Position numbers and translations under genes: made by a program. Below are positions 1-7,236 of a stretch of 20,591 bases of DNA, one piece after another. The first letter of the stretch is position 1, and every line of letters starts with the position of its first letter. The notes under the pieces are model-generated. The model was given only the letters and a program-made list of their open reading frames with translations. It did not search any database and had not been told where the DNA came from. The DNA is taken from NCBI GenBank assembly GCA_035503975.1, contig DATJST010000250.1, positions 1-20,591 of the forward strand. The letters run 5' to 3'. This DNA is from DATJMJ01 sp035503975 (lineage in GTDB: Bacteria > Actinomycetota > Acidimicrobiia > Acidimicrobiales > Palsa-688).

Positions 1-2
1 TC

Positions 3-710
3 CTATTGGCGTTCGTTTTCCTTTATGTTTTTCCCGAGATCGGCCAATCAGTGGGCGGCTCGGGGCGGGGAGCCGCTTCGTTCGCCACAGTGCTCGTGCC
101 TGGTGTCGTCGGCATCTCTGTCATGTTCCAGGGCGTCCAGGCCGTCGCCCTGCAGCTTTCTCAAGAGTTCGGCTTCACCCGCGAGATCGAGGACCGCGTC
201 CAGGCACCCTGCCCTGTATGGTTGGTGGCGCTGTCCAAGGTGTTGTCAGGCGTCGTCCAGGGCTTGATAGCCGCAGTGATCGTGTTCCCGATCGCGGCCG
301 TCGTCCACGCCCGAGGCGTCCACCCCGACTTTGACGTCCACTGGGCCATTGTCCTCACGCTGCTGCCCATAACTTGCTTGGCCTTCAGCGCGCTCGGCCT
401 GGTGCTCGGGTGCGTGTTCGAGCCCCGCAATATCGGTTTGATGTTCGGGTTCATCGTCCTGCCCATCACGTTCCTCGGTGGGACGTACTACCAGTGGACG
501 CGCTTGGCACCGGTCAAGGTTGGCGGCTTCCACTGGCTGCAGACCGTCGTGTGCTTGAACCCCCTTATCTATGTGAACGAAGGTCTACGGGCCGGATTGA
601 CCAACATTGCCCATATGCACCTCTACATCATTTACCCGGTGCTCGTAGCCTTCTGCACGCTGTTCCTAGCGATTGGCATCACCGCTTTTCGCCGCCGGGT
701 CTTGTCTTGA
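3..710 (+). CDS. ABC-2 type transporter permease, 5'-truncated by the window edge
   Basis: This is an integral membrane permease of the ABC-2 family, which pairs with a separate cytoplasmic ATPase to export drugs, lipids or polysaccharides; the substrate cannot be told. The reading frame is open to the left edge, so the start and probably the first membrane helix lie outside; the TTG at 6 is only the first possible start inside the window. About five hydrophobic segments are visible in the 235 residues, roughly at 25-50, 75-98, 113-138, 142-160 and 205-226. The FLGGTYYQW stretch before the long loop fits the conserved ABC-2 motif, and the protein ends in a basic FRRRVLS tail typical of the cytoplasmic side. 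The ATPase gene is presumably upstream. The stop overlaps the start of the next gene (TTGA), so the two are probably translated together. Confidence 0.85.
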   Translation, partial: LLAFVFLYVFPEIGQSVGGSGRGAASFATVLVPGVVGISVMFQGVQAVALQLSQEFGFTREIEDRVQAPCPVWLVALSKVLSGVVQGLIAAVIVFPIAAVVHARGVHPDFDVHWAIVLTLLPITCLAFSALGLVLGCVFEPRNIGLMFGFIVLPITFLGGTYYQWTRLAPVKVGGFHWLQTVVCLNPLIYVNEGLRAGLTNIAHMHLYIIYPVLVAFCTLFLAIGITAFRRRVLS

Positions 711-1645
711 AGGCTTTCCTCGTCGACGGTACCTACGAGCTGTTCCGTTACTACCACGGCGCGCCGCCACACCTGAACGCGTCCGGCGTCGAGGTGGGCG
801 CCACCCGCGCCGTGCTCGGCTCGTTGCTCGGGATGATGGAAGGTGGGACGAGCCACCTCGGCGTCGCCACCGACCACGTCATCGAGTCTTGGCGCAATGA
901 GCTCTGGGCGGGCTACAAGAGCTCGGCGGGAGTGCCGGCCGACCTGCTTTCCCAGTTCGGTCTGCTCGAGGACGCGCTCAGGTCCATTGGAGTGGTCGTA
1001 TGGCCGATGACAGAGCTCGAGGCGGACGACGCGCTGGCATCCGCGGCGGCCGCCCTTTCCGAGGATCCTCGGGTCGAGCAGGTCTTGATCTGCACGCCCG
1101 ACAAGGACCTCGGCCAGTGCGTGCAGGGCAGCCGGGTGGTCTGCTTGGACCGGCGCAAGATGGCCGTGGTGGACGAGGCGGCCGTCCGGGCGCGTTTCGG
1201 CGTCGGCCCAGCCTCGGTACCTGATTGGCTCGCGCTCGTCGGGGACAGCGCCGACGGCTACCCGGGGCTCGCCGGCTGGGGCGCCAAGACGACCTCCACC
1301 GTGCTCGGCCGGTACGGAACGATCGAACAGATCCCCCTCTCGGGCCCACCGTGGCCGGTCGGGCTGCCCCGGTTGCGCGCCGACACGCTGCGCACCGTGC
1401 TGCAGCGGGACTTTGACCGAGCGCTGCTGTTCAAGCGGCTGGCGACGTGCGTGGTGCAGCGCGATCTGCTGCCCGCCGGCAATGCCGCCCTCGACAGCCT
1501 GGCCTGGGCCGGTCCGGGCAGTGACTTCGAGCAGGTCTGTGCCTTCCTCGAGGCGCCAGCGCTGCTGCCGCGAGCCGAACGGTTGGCCTCCAAGCTGTCC
1601 CGGCCGCAAGCCTCGCCACCAGGGTCACCGGGCCCACACGGATAG
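707..1645 (+). CDS. 5'-3' exonuclease, FEN/Pol I N-terminal-domain family
   Basis: A stand-alone 312-residue homologue of the 5' nuclease domain of DNA polymerase I (PIN-like fold plus H3TH), expected to cut flap or 5'-ended DNA with divalent metals. The acidic metal site is intact: D7 in FLVDG, E103/E105/D107/D108 in ELEADDAL, D132 and D134 in TPDKDL, and D180/D183 in GDSADGYPG. The helical-arch motif WRNELWAGYKSS matches Pol I FRDEL..YK. An H3TH DNA-binding motif follows (GLAGWGAKTTSTVLGRYG). The TTG start at 707 overlaps the permease stop and begins exactly at the conserved first beta strand; the same frame is open further upstream, but that stretch reads as a shadow of the permease. The C-terminus is Pro/Gly-rich and its last 21 bases overlap the convergent aat gene. 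No polymerase domain is attached. The link to the upstream permease looks positional only. Confidence 0.88.
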   Translation: MKAFLVDGTYELFRYYHGAPPHLNASGVEVGATRAVLGSLLGMMEGGTSHLGVATDHVIESWRNELWAGYKSSAGVPADLLSQFGLLEDALRSIGVVVWPMTELEADDALASAAAALSEDPRVEQVLICTPDKDLGQCVQGSRVVCLDRRKMAVVDEAAVRARFGVGPASVPDWLALVGDSADGYPGLAGWGAKTTSTVLGRYGTIEQIPLSGPPWPVGLPRLRADTLRTVLQRDFDRALLFKRLATCVVQRDLLPAGNAALDSLAWAGPGSDFEQVCAFLEAPALLPRAERLASKLSRPQASPPGSPGPHG

Positions 1646-2362
1646 CGGCGGCAGCGTCACGGCGGCCTGGAGACGGCCGAGGTAGTCGTCGCGCCCTATG
1701 GCAACCGCTCCCAGGCTGGCCAGGTGCGCAGTCGGCCACTGCACGTCGAGCAGAGCACCGCCACCGGAGCTCAACGCGGCCACCAGAGCTACCAGAGCAA
1801 CCTTGGACGCATCCCGGTAGCGGTGGAACATGGACTCACCGGCGAAGAACCCGCCGATGGCCACGCCGTAAAGGCCTCCCGCGAGCTCGCCCTCGGGCGT
1901 CCACGCCTCAACGCTGTGTGCCCAACCCAGCTCATGCATCCGCACGTAAGCGTTGAACATGCGGCGGTTGATCCAGCGCCCGCGGCGGCGAGGGTCGGCG
2001 CAGGCGGTGACCACCGACTCGAAGTCGCTGTCGATGCGGATCTCGTACCGCCGGCACGAACGTCGCAGCGACCGCGGTACCAACAGGCCGTCCAGCGGGA
2101 TAACGCCCCTCGGGTCAGGGGACCACCACGCCAAGTCGTTGCCCACGGGCATCGGGAACAGCCCGCAACGGTACGCCGCCAACAAGGTGGCCGGCTCGAG
2201 GTCGGCTCCGGTGCCCACCACCTCGCCGGCGCCCGCGAGAGCCGCCTGTTCCTCCGCCGTACAAGGGAAAACCCAGGCCGTCCCCGGCGGCTCTACGGGC
2301 AGATGGGCCACCGGGCCAGTTTGCCAAGCGGCGCGCCGCCCGGCCGTGGTTTGGGCCTGCAT
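1625..2362 (-). CDS. aat: Leucyl/phenylalanyl-tRNA--protein transferase
   Basis: Transfers Leu or Phe from aminoacyl-tRNA to the N-terminal Arg or Lys of proteins, making N-degrons for ClpS/ClpAP-type proteolysis in the cytoplasm. The 245-residue product has the family's hallmark blocks: YRCGLFPMPVG, AWWSPDPRGVIPLDG, LGWAHSVEAW, GGLYGVAIGGFFAGESMFHR followed by DASKVALV, and VQWPTAHLASLGA near the C-terminus. Length is normal. The ATG at 2362 is used; the GTG at 2311 (beginning VAHLPVEPP) is an alternative that would remove 17 poorly conserved residues. The gene sits 24 bp downstream of the sigma-factor gene on the same strand, so co-transcription is likely. Its 3' end overlaps the convergent exonuclease gene by 21 bp. 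Function is assigned with high confidence from the motifs. Confidence 0.93.
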   Translation of the reverse strand: MQAQTTAGRRAAWQTGPVAHLPVEPPGTAWVFPCTAEEQAALAGAGEVVGTGADLEPATLLAAYRCGLFPMPVGNDLAWWSPDPRGVIPLDGLLVPRSLRRSCRRYEIRIDSDFESVVTACADPRRRGRWINRRMFNAYVRMHELGWAHSVEAWTPEGELAGGLYGVAIGGFFAGESMFHRYRDASKVALVALVAALSSGGGALLDVQWPTAHLASLGAVAIGRDDYLGRLQAAVTLPPLSVWAR

Positions 2363-2386
2363 ACGGCGCCCAGGCTGGGCCGGCGG

Positions 2387-2980
2387 TCAAGCGGATTTGA
2401 GCGATTCGCTGCTTCCTGCCCTGGTCCGGGCAGGCCGGGCGGCAAGAGTCGCGGGAGCGAGATCGGGCAGCATGTCGCGCAGCGCCCGCAGCGCTCGCGC
2501 AGACGAGCTCTTGACCGTACCGGGCGCGCAGCCAAGTTGCTTGGCGATGTCCGCCTCTGACAGATCCTCGAAGTAACGCAGCAGGAGGACCTGGCGCTGG
2601 CGCGTGGGCAGGCGGGCGAGCGCCTGGCGCACTAGCTCACGGTCGTCCACGGCGTCAGTCCTCGGCATCTCGACCAGCTCCGGCAGCTCCCCCACCGCCA
2701 CCCGGGAGCCCCACTTGCGCCAGCTCGAGCGACAAGTGTTCACCACGATCTGGCGCACGTAAGCCTGCTGGCGCCAGCGTTCCTGGCCCGCCACCCTCGG
2801 CCATGCGCGCATAGCCTTCACGAGCGACGCCTGGACCGCGTCCTCCGCCTCTTCGCGGCGCCCCGTGACGGCCTGGGCCATGCGCACGAGCGCGGGCCGA
2901 GCCGACCGGGCGAGTTCGTCAAAACCAGTGGCCTCGGCAAACGCACCCGCCTCTTGCACCTCGGAACCGGTCCCTCCCAC
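2387..2980 (-). CDS. ECF sigma factor, SigE family
   Basis: A 197-residue group-4 sigma-70 factor that would direct RNA polymerase to stress or envelope-type promoters. Region 2 lies at about residues 20-95 (ARPALVRMAQAVTG, EEAEDAVQASLVKAMRAW, AYVRQIVVNTCRS). Region 4 lies at about 120-170 (ALARLPTRQRQVLLLRYFEDLSEADIAKQL, then GTVKS), a clear helix-turn-helix. This layout is typical of the actinobacterial SigE family (TIGR02983 type). I prefer the GTG at 2980 because AGGAG (2986-2990) sits 5 nt upstream; a TTG at 3010 would extend the frame by 10 residues and would swallow that ribosome-binding site. No anti-sigma gene is adjacent; the downstream neighbour is aat. The C-terminal 25 residues are low-complexity Ala/Arg/Ser. 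Confidence 0.9.
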   Translation of the reverse strand: MGGTGSEVQEAGAFAEATGFDELARSARPALVRMAQAVTGRREEAEDAVQASLVKAMRAWPRVAGQERWRQQAYVRQIVVNTCRSSWRKWGSRVAVGELPELVEMPRTDAVDDRELVRQALARLPTRQRQVLLLRYFEDLSEADIAKQLGCAPGTVKSSSARALRALRDMLPDLAPATLAARPARTRAGSSESLKSA

Positions 2981-3231
2981 TTGGTCTCCTAACCTCAATT
3001 CTCCAAACAAGGCCTATCACCACCCTGACCCCACGAGGGCTGCGTATCGATGGGGAGGGCTTGCCATGAACAGTGGTAAGCGCAATCGCCCCGAGGCCCG
3101 GCGTTGAGAGCAGATTCTTGAGCAATGCTTTGCTGTTCTCTGGCCCAAGGTGCCACCGCGCCCGCACGGTCCGCCAGCTTGAAAGAGCTGATTTCGGTCC
3201 CTCCCGGCCTGCTGCGCTAGCGTTGCCCGGC
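2981..3231. other. Divergent intergenic region between sigma factor and carboxylase operon
   Basis: This 251 bp gap must hold promoters for both divergent units. The minus-strand ribosome-binding site of the sigma gene is at 2986-2990, and a TANNNT motif lies just before the carboxylase start (3218-3223). A short inverted repeat (AGCAA/TTGCT, about 3121-3134) is too small to interpret. Long reading frames entering from both sides continue here, but their residues do not resemble the conserved parts of the neighbouring proteins, so I treat the stretch as non-coding. Confidence 0.5.
3218..3223 (+). promoter_or_regulatory. Candidate -10 element (TAGCGT) for a leaderless carboxylase transcript
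   Basis: TAGCGT matches the actinobacterial TANNNT -10 pattern and lies 8 nt before the GTG at 3232. No ribosome-binding site is visible before that GTG, so the transcript may start at or next to the start codon. No convincing -35 was found. The same geometry recurs at 10423 and 20555. Confidence 0.35.
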
Positions 3232-4782
3232 GTGGCTGACCAGACCATGGCGCAACGCCTGGCCGAACTGGAGAGCCGCCGGCAGAGCGCGCTCCACGCC
3301 GGCAGCGAAGCCGCGGTGCAACGTCAGCATTCGCGGGGCAAGATGACCGCCCGCGAGCGCATCGCTTACCTCGTCGACCCGGGCTCGTTCCAGGAGCTGG
3401 ACATGCTGGCGCGCAGCCGCGCCAGGGCGACGCCTGAGGAGTCGCGCTCGTACACCGATGGGGTCGTCACCGGCTTTGGCTCCGTGAACGGGAGAAAGAT
3501 CTGCCTTTTCTCGCAGGACTTCACCGTGGTTGGAGGGACGCTCGGTGAGGTCTCGGGCGAAAAGATCCACAAAATCCTCGACTTGGCCGGCACCCTCGGT
3601 ACGCCGCTGGTCGGCATCAACGACGGCGGCGGCGCCCGTGTGCAGGAGGGTGTGGTTGCCCTGCATTATTACGGCGGGATCTTCCGGCGCAACGTGGCAG
3701 CATCCGGAGTGGTACCGCAAATTAGCGTGATAATGGGCAGTTGCGCCGGGGGGGCAGTTTACAGCCCGGCCATTACCGATTTTGTGTTCATGGTGCAGGG
3801 CACGTCGCAGATGTTCATTACCGGGCCAGACGTCGTGCAGACCGTCACCGGCGAGAGCGTGACCCACGAGGAGCTCGGCGGAGCCCTGACCCACGCCACC
3901 AAGTCCGGCGTGGCCACTTTCGTCGCCCCCGACGAAAAGGCTTGCCTTGACCAGGTGCGCGAGCTGCTCTCGTACCTGCCGTCCAACCATCTCGAAGAGC
4001 CGCCCTTTGACGACCTTGGCGATGACCCAGAGCGCCTGGTCCCCCAGCTCGCGTCGGTCTTGCCGGCATCGCCGCAGGCACCTTACGACATCAAGCCCAT
4101 GGTCAACACGTTGCTCGACAACGGGACCTTCTTCGAGTACCACAGGCTGTGGGCGCGCAACCTGGTGTGCGGCTTCGGGCGCGTCGGCGGGAGGGTGGTA
4201 GGAGCCATAGCCAACCAACCCCTGGTACTGGCTGGCGTGCTCGACATCGACGCGGCCGAGAAGGGTGCGCGCTTCGTTCGCACCTGCGACTGTTTCAACA
4301 TCCCGCTCGTGACGTTCGTCGACACCCCAGGCTTCATGCCCGGCACCGACCAGGAGCACGGAGGACTGGCGCGGCGGGCGGCCAAGCTCCTCTATGCCTA
4401 CTGCGAGGCCACCGTGCCCAAGATCCAGGTCGTGGTGCGCAAGGCGTACGGTTCTGCTTACGTGCTCATGGGCTCCAAGGCCTTGGGCACGGACTTGGCC
4501 TATGCTTGGCCAGGAGCGGAGCTGACCATAATGGGGCCCGAAAGCGCGGTCGACATGCTTTACCGTTCCGAACTGGCGGGAGCGCCGCCAGGCCGGCGGG
4601 CCGAACTGGTCGAACTGTACAAGGAGACGACAGCCAACCCGTACCTGGCCGCCGAGCGCGGTTATATCGACGCCGTAATCGACCCTGCACAAACACGCCG
4701 GGCGCTGTACCAATCCCTCGAAATGCTCGCCGGCAAGCGCCAGGACCCGGTGCCCCGCAAGCACGGGAATGTCCCCCTCTGA
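3232..4782 (+). CDS. Acyl-CoA carboxylase carboxyltransferase (beta) subunit
   Basis: Carries out the second half-reaction of biotin-dependent acyl-CoA carboxylation, moving CO2 from carboxybiotin to acetyl- or propionyl-CoA to give malonyl- or methylmalonyl-CoA. The 516 residues contain the N-terminal signature HSRGKMTARERI and two crotonase-like halves. The first has the oxyanion-forming SCAGGAVYSPAITDF (about 170-184); the second has DTPGFMPGTDQEHGG and KAYGSAYVLMGSK (404-416). Position 411, which by my recollection aligns with the Asp/Ile specificity residue of Streptomyces PccB/AccB, is Val here, favouring a hydrophobic pocket (inference). The GTG at 3232 is preferred; the ATG at 3247 is equally compatible with the family. 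Upstream in-frame sequence does not resemble the family. The gene heads an operon with the epsilon-like and alpha subunits; the next reading frame starts 14 bp before its stop. Confidence 0.93.
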   Translation: MADQTMAQRLAELESRRQSALHAGSEAAVQRQHSRGKMTARERIAYLVDPGSFQELDMLARSRARATPEESRSYTDGVVTGFGSVNGRKICLFSQDFTVVGGTLGEVSGEKIHKILDLAGTLGTPLVGINDGGGARVQEGVVALHYYGGIFRRNVAASGVVPQISVIMGSCAGGAVYSPAITDFVFMVQGTSQMFITGPDVVQTVTGESVTHEELGGALTHATKSGVATFVAPDEKACLDQVRELLSYLPSNHLEEPPFDDLGDDPERLVPQLASVLPASPQAPYDIKPMVNTLLDNGTFFEYHRLWARNLVCGFGRVGGRVVGAIANQPLVLAGVLDIDAAEKGARFVRTCDCFNIPLVTFVDTPGFMPGTDQEHGGLARRAAKLLYAYCEATVPKIQVVVRKAYGSAYVLMGSKALGTDLAYAWPGAELTIMGPESAVDMLYRSELAGAPPGRRAELVELYKETTANPYLAAERGYIDAVIDPAQTRRALYQSLEMLAGKRQDPVPRKHGNVPL

Positions 4783-5047
4783 GCACGGTCACACTGTGAG
4801 CGCAGGCGGCCCGGGCGACGGCTCGCGCTGGCCCAGGTTTGAGGTGGTCCTGACCGGCTCGGCACGGCGGCCATCCCCGGGCGAGCTCGAGGCGATCGGC
4901 CAGGCCGTGGAGTTTGCCTTCGGCGCCCCGGCGCCTGCTCCGCGCGCGAAAGGCCGGGAGCGGACAGGGCCGAGCCTGAGCACGTGGCGCTTCGCCGGGC
5001 GTTGGTGGCGAGAGGGCTCCGGGGCGAACTACGAACGGTGCCGGTGA
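4769..5047 (+). CDS. Acyl-CoA carboxylase epsilon-like small subunit
   Basis: A 92-residue protein between the beta and alpha carboxylase subunits, in the place where actinobacteria encode the epsilon polypeptide that stabilises and stimulates the complex. The visible pattern agrees with that loosely conserved family: a strand-like RFEVVLTGSARRP, an acidic helix SPGELEAIGQAVEFAFG, a Pro/Ala/Lys-rich linker (about 53-68), and a C-terminal Ser/Trp/Arg block STWRFAGRWWREG. Identification therefore rests on position, size and layout, not on a strong motif. The ATG at 4769 overlaps the beta-subunit stop by 14 bp; the GTG at 4796 is an alternative that loses nine residues. The stop overlaps the next start (GTGA at 5044-5047), indicating translational coupling to the alpha subunit. 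Confidence 0.68.
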   Translation: MSPSEHGHTVSAGGPGDGSRWPRFEVVLTGSARRPSPGELEAIGQAVEFAFGAPAPAPRAKGRERTGPSLSTWRFAGRWWREGSGANYERCR

Positions 5048-6918
5048 GCTCTTCCGCCCGTATCTCGCGCGTCCTGATCGCCAACCGTGGCGAGATAGCG
5101 GTAAGGGTGGCACGGGCCTGCCGGGACTTGGGCCTGACCTCGCTTGCCATCTACTCCGAGGCCGACCGAAGGGCCATGCACGTGCGCACGGCCGACGAGG
5201 CCTACGCCGTCGGCAGTGCTCGTGCGACCGACAGCTACCTCTCAGCCGCGAACATCTTGGGGGCGGCGCGCCGTGCCGGGGCCGACGCCGTGCACCCCGG
5301 CTATGGTTTCCTCGCCGAGAACGCTGCCTTCGCCCGCGCGGTGCAGGCCGCTGGCCTCGTGTGGGTCGGGCCCAACCCGGAAGCGATCGAGCTGATGGGC
5401 GACAAGATCAGCAGCCGGTCGGCCGCGGCACGAGCCGGCGTCCCCGGGGTGCCGGGGACCGATGTGCCACTTTCGGGACCGGGGGAGGTGGTCGACTTTG
5501 GCCGCGCCCATGGCTGGCCGGTGGCCGTCAAGGCCGCGTTCGGCGGGGGCGGCCGGGGGATGCGCGTGGTTGCCTCCGAGGAGGAGGCGGCTGAGGCGCT
5601 GGCAGCGGCGCAGCGCGAAGCGCAGGCCGCTTTCGGGCAACCCGCGTGCTACCTGGAAAAGTACCTGTCGTGGCCGCGTCACGTCGAGGTGCAGGTCTTT
5701 GCCGACGCACAGGGGAACTGCGTGCACTTGGGCACCCGCGACTGTTCGGTCCAGCGCCGCCACCAGAAGCTGGTCGAGGAGGCCCCGGCACCGGACCTGC
5801 CTCCCGAGATAGCCGACGCGATGGGCCGGGCCGCGGTGGACGTCGCCCGCAGTTGCCGGTACGTGAACGCTGGGACCGTCGAGTTCATCTACCAGGACGG
5901 GGAGTTCTATTTCCTGGAGATGAACACGCGGATCCAGGTCGAGCACCCGGTTACCGAGCTGGTGACGGGCCTCGACCTGGTCGGTCTGCAGCTGCTTGTG
6001 GCCGGGGGCAGCCGGCTGCCTTTCGCCCAGGACGACATCTGCTGGCAGGGCCACGCCATCGAGGCCCGGGTCAACGCCGAGGACCCGTCGGGCGGACGTT
6101 TCACGCCCTCCCCCGGATTGATCACCCGGTTGCGCCCGGGCGGAGGCCCGTGGGTGCGCACCGACGCTGGCTACGAGGCGGGCGACGCCGTGAGCCAGCA
6201 CTACGACAACCTCCTGGCCAAGGTCGTGGCGTGGGGCCCCGACCGCGAGAGCGCCCGGCGCCGGCTGCTCCGTGCCCTCGCCGAGACCGAGGTGGAGGGC
6301 GTAGCTACCACGATCCCCGCCCACCTGGCCGTGCTCGCGCACGACGATTTCGTGCGCGTGGAGCACTCGACGACCTGGTTGGCGCAGCGAGTGGACCTGA
6401 ACGGCCTGGGCCGGGGGGAGCAGGGACAGCGCGGGGCGGGGGCCGCCGGCGGGGCGGGGGCTAGTGCGTGGCGGGAGGCCGAGGGGCGCCGCAGCCTCGA
6501 GGTGGAGGTCAACGGCCGCCTGTACGAGGTAGGCGTCTGGCTCCCACCCGACTACGTCGCCCTCTCCGGCGGCGCTGACCGTAATCGCGCCGGCGAGGCC
6601 GGGGCGCCCGCGGTGGGCCCGGCGCCTAGCACGGCGGCCGCGCCCGAGGTCGGCCGGCACCCGGGCGCAGAGGCGGCAACCATCACCGTGCCGATGCAGG
6701 GCACGGTCGTGAAGGTCCTGGTCCAGGTGGGCGACAACGTCGAGCAAGGCCAAACCATATGTGTCCTAGAAGCGATGAAGATGGAGAACAACATCGTCGC
6801 CGAGCTGGCCGGCACCGTGATCGCTGTGAAGGTGGCGCCGGGGGCCTCGGTGGGCGCCGGCGACGTCGTCGCCGTCCTCGGGCCGAGGACTGGTCAAAGC
6901 GTAAGCGGGGATGACTAG
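5044..6918 (+). CDS. Acyl-CoA carboxylase alpha subunit: biotin carboxylase plus biotin carrier domain
   Basis: Uses ATP and bicarbonate to carboxylate its own covalently bound biotin and presents it to the beta subunit. Domain order in 624 residues: biotin carboxylase N-terminal domain (VLIANRGEIAVRVARA, near 11-26), ATP-grasp with the glycine loop GGGGRGM (about 167-173), EMNTRIQVEHPVTE (292-305), C-terminal biotin-carboxylase domain with HAIEARVNAEDP, a Gly/Ala-rich linker (about 455-550), and the carrier domain with EAMKMEN, biotin attached at K579. The GTG at 5044 overlaps the previous stop and places the first conserved strand eleven residues in; the GTG at 5038 is an alternative. The linker is interrupted by variable low-complexity sequence, as is common in high-GC actinobacteria. 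It is the last gene of the carboxylase operon. Confidence 0.95.
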   Translation: MSSSARISRVLIANRGEIAVRVARACRDLGLTSLAIYSEADRRAMHVRTADEAYAVGSARATDSYLSAANILGAARRAGADAVHPGYGFLAENAAFARAVQAAGLVWVGPNPEAIELMGDKISSRSAAARAGVPGVPGTDVPLSGPGEVVDFGRAHGWPVAVKAAFGGGGRGMRVVASEEEAAEALAAAQREAQAAFGQPACYLEKYLSWPRHVEVQVFADAQGNCVHLGTRDCSVQRRHQKLVEEAPAPDLPPEIADAMGRAAVDVARSCRYVNAGTVEFIYQDGEFYFLEMNTRIQVEHPVTELVTGLDLVGLQLLVAGGSRLPFAQDDICWQGHAIEARVNAEDPSGGRFTPSPGLITRLRPGGGPWVRTDAGYEAGDAVSQHYDNLLAKVVAWGPDRESARRRLLRALAETEVEGVATTIPAHLAVLAHDDFVRVEHSTTWLAQRVDLNGLGRGEQGQRGAGAAGGAGASAWREAEGRRSLEVEVNGRLYEVGVWLPPDYVALSGGADRNRAGEAGAPAVGPAPSTAAAPEVGRHPGAEAATITVPMQGTVVKVLVQVGDNVEQGQTICVLEAMKMENNIVAELAGTVIAVKVAPGASVGAGDVVAVLGPRTGQSVSGDD

Positions 6919-7236
6919 GTCCTCCCGGGAAGCGCCTCGCCACGGTGCCACGCCGCCTCCCTGACACGCCGGGCCGTCCACCGGGTTCGCCTCCATGTCG
7001 AGATTGGCAGGAGTACACAATTGGGCCTAAACTGAGTTTTCCCCCATTGTGGATGAGTTGTGGAAAACTGTGGGATCGAGCTGGGGACTAGGTGCTGCGG
7101 GCCACCATGTCGGCATGTGTAAAGTGCCGGTGTTAGCCTCAAGCCCAGGTATGCCCAACACGTCGACGGCTTGGCGGCGGCAACTTGGCGGCCCATTTAG
7201 GGCCCAAGGACGGGTTGCTGGCGCGCCGGGTAACGG
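6919..7236. other. 318 bp intergenic region with TGTGG boxes and inverted repeats
   Basis: No credible gene is present. The right part is visibly less GC-rich than the flanking genes. It holds a phased cluster of TGTGG boxes (7048-7073), an 8 bp inverted repeat around them, an imperfect 11/12 inverted repeat at 7021-7031 and 7197-7208, a direct repeat CTTGGCGGC at 7170-7178 and 7184-7192, and a small hairpin GGCCC-ATTTA-GGGCC at 7190-7204. A possible -10 for the downstream gene is TAAAGT at 7120-7125, without a recognisable -35. Confidence 0.5.
7035..7073. promoter_or_regulatory. Candidate protein-binding site: phased TGTGG boxes inside an inverted repeat
   Basis: TGTGG occurs at 7048, 7059 and 7069, spaced 11 and 10 bp, so the three copies lie on one face of the helix and point the same way. 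TGTGGATGA (7048-7056) and TGTGGAAAA (7059-7067) each match 8 of 9 bases of the reverse DnaA box TGTGGATAA. AGTTTTCC at 7035-7042 pairs with GGAAAACT at 7062-7069. A DnaA site or a dimeric repressor operator would both fit; which one is unknown. Confidence 0.35.

Noticed and set aside
3217..4764. Long open frame antisense to the carboxyltransferase gene
   Set aside because: It mirrors a strongly supported conserved gene; long antisense frames are expected at this GC content, and its protein shows no recognisable motif.
5242..6753. Long open frame antisense to the biotin carboxylase gene
   Set aside because: Same reason: the other strand encodes an unmistakable biotin carboxylase with all motifs.
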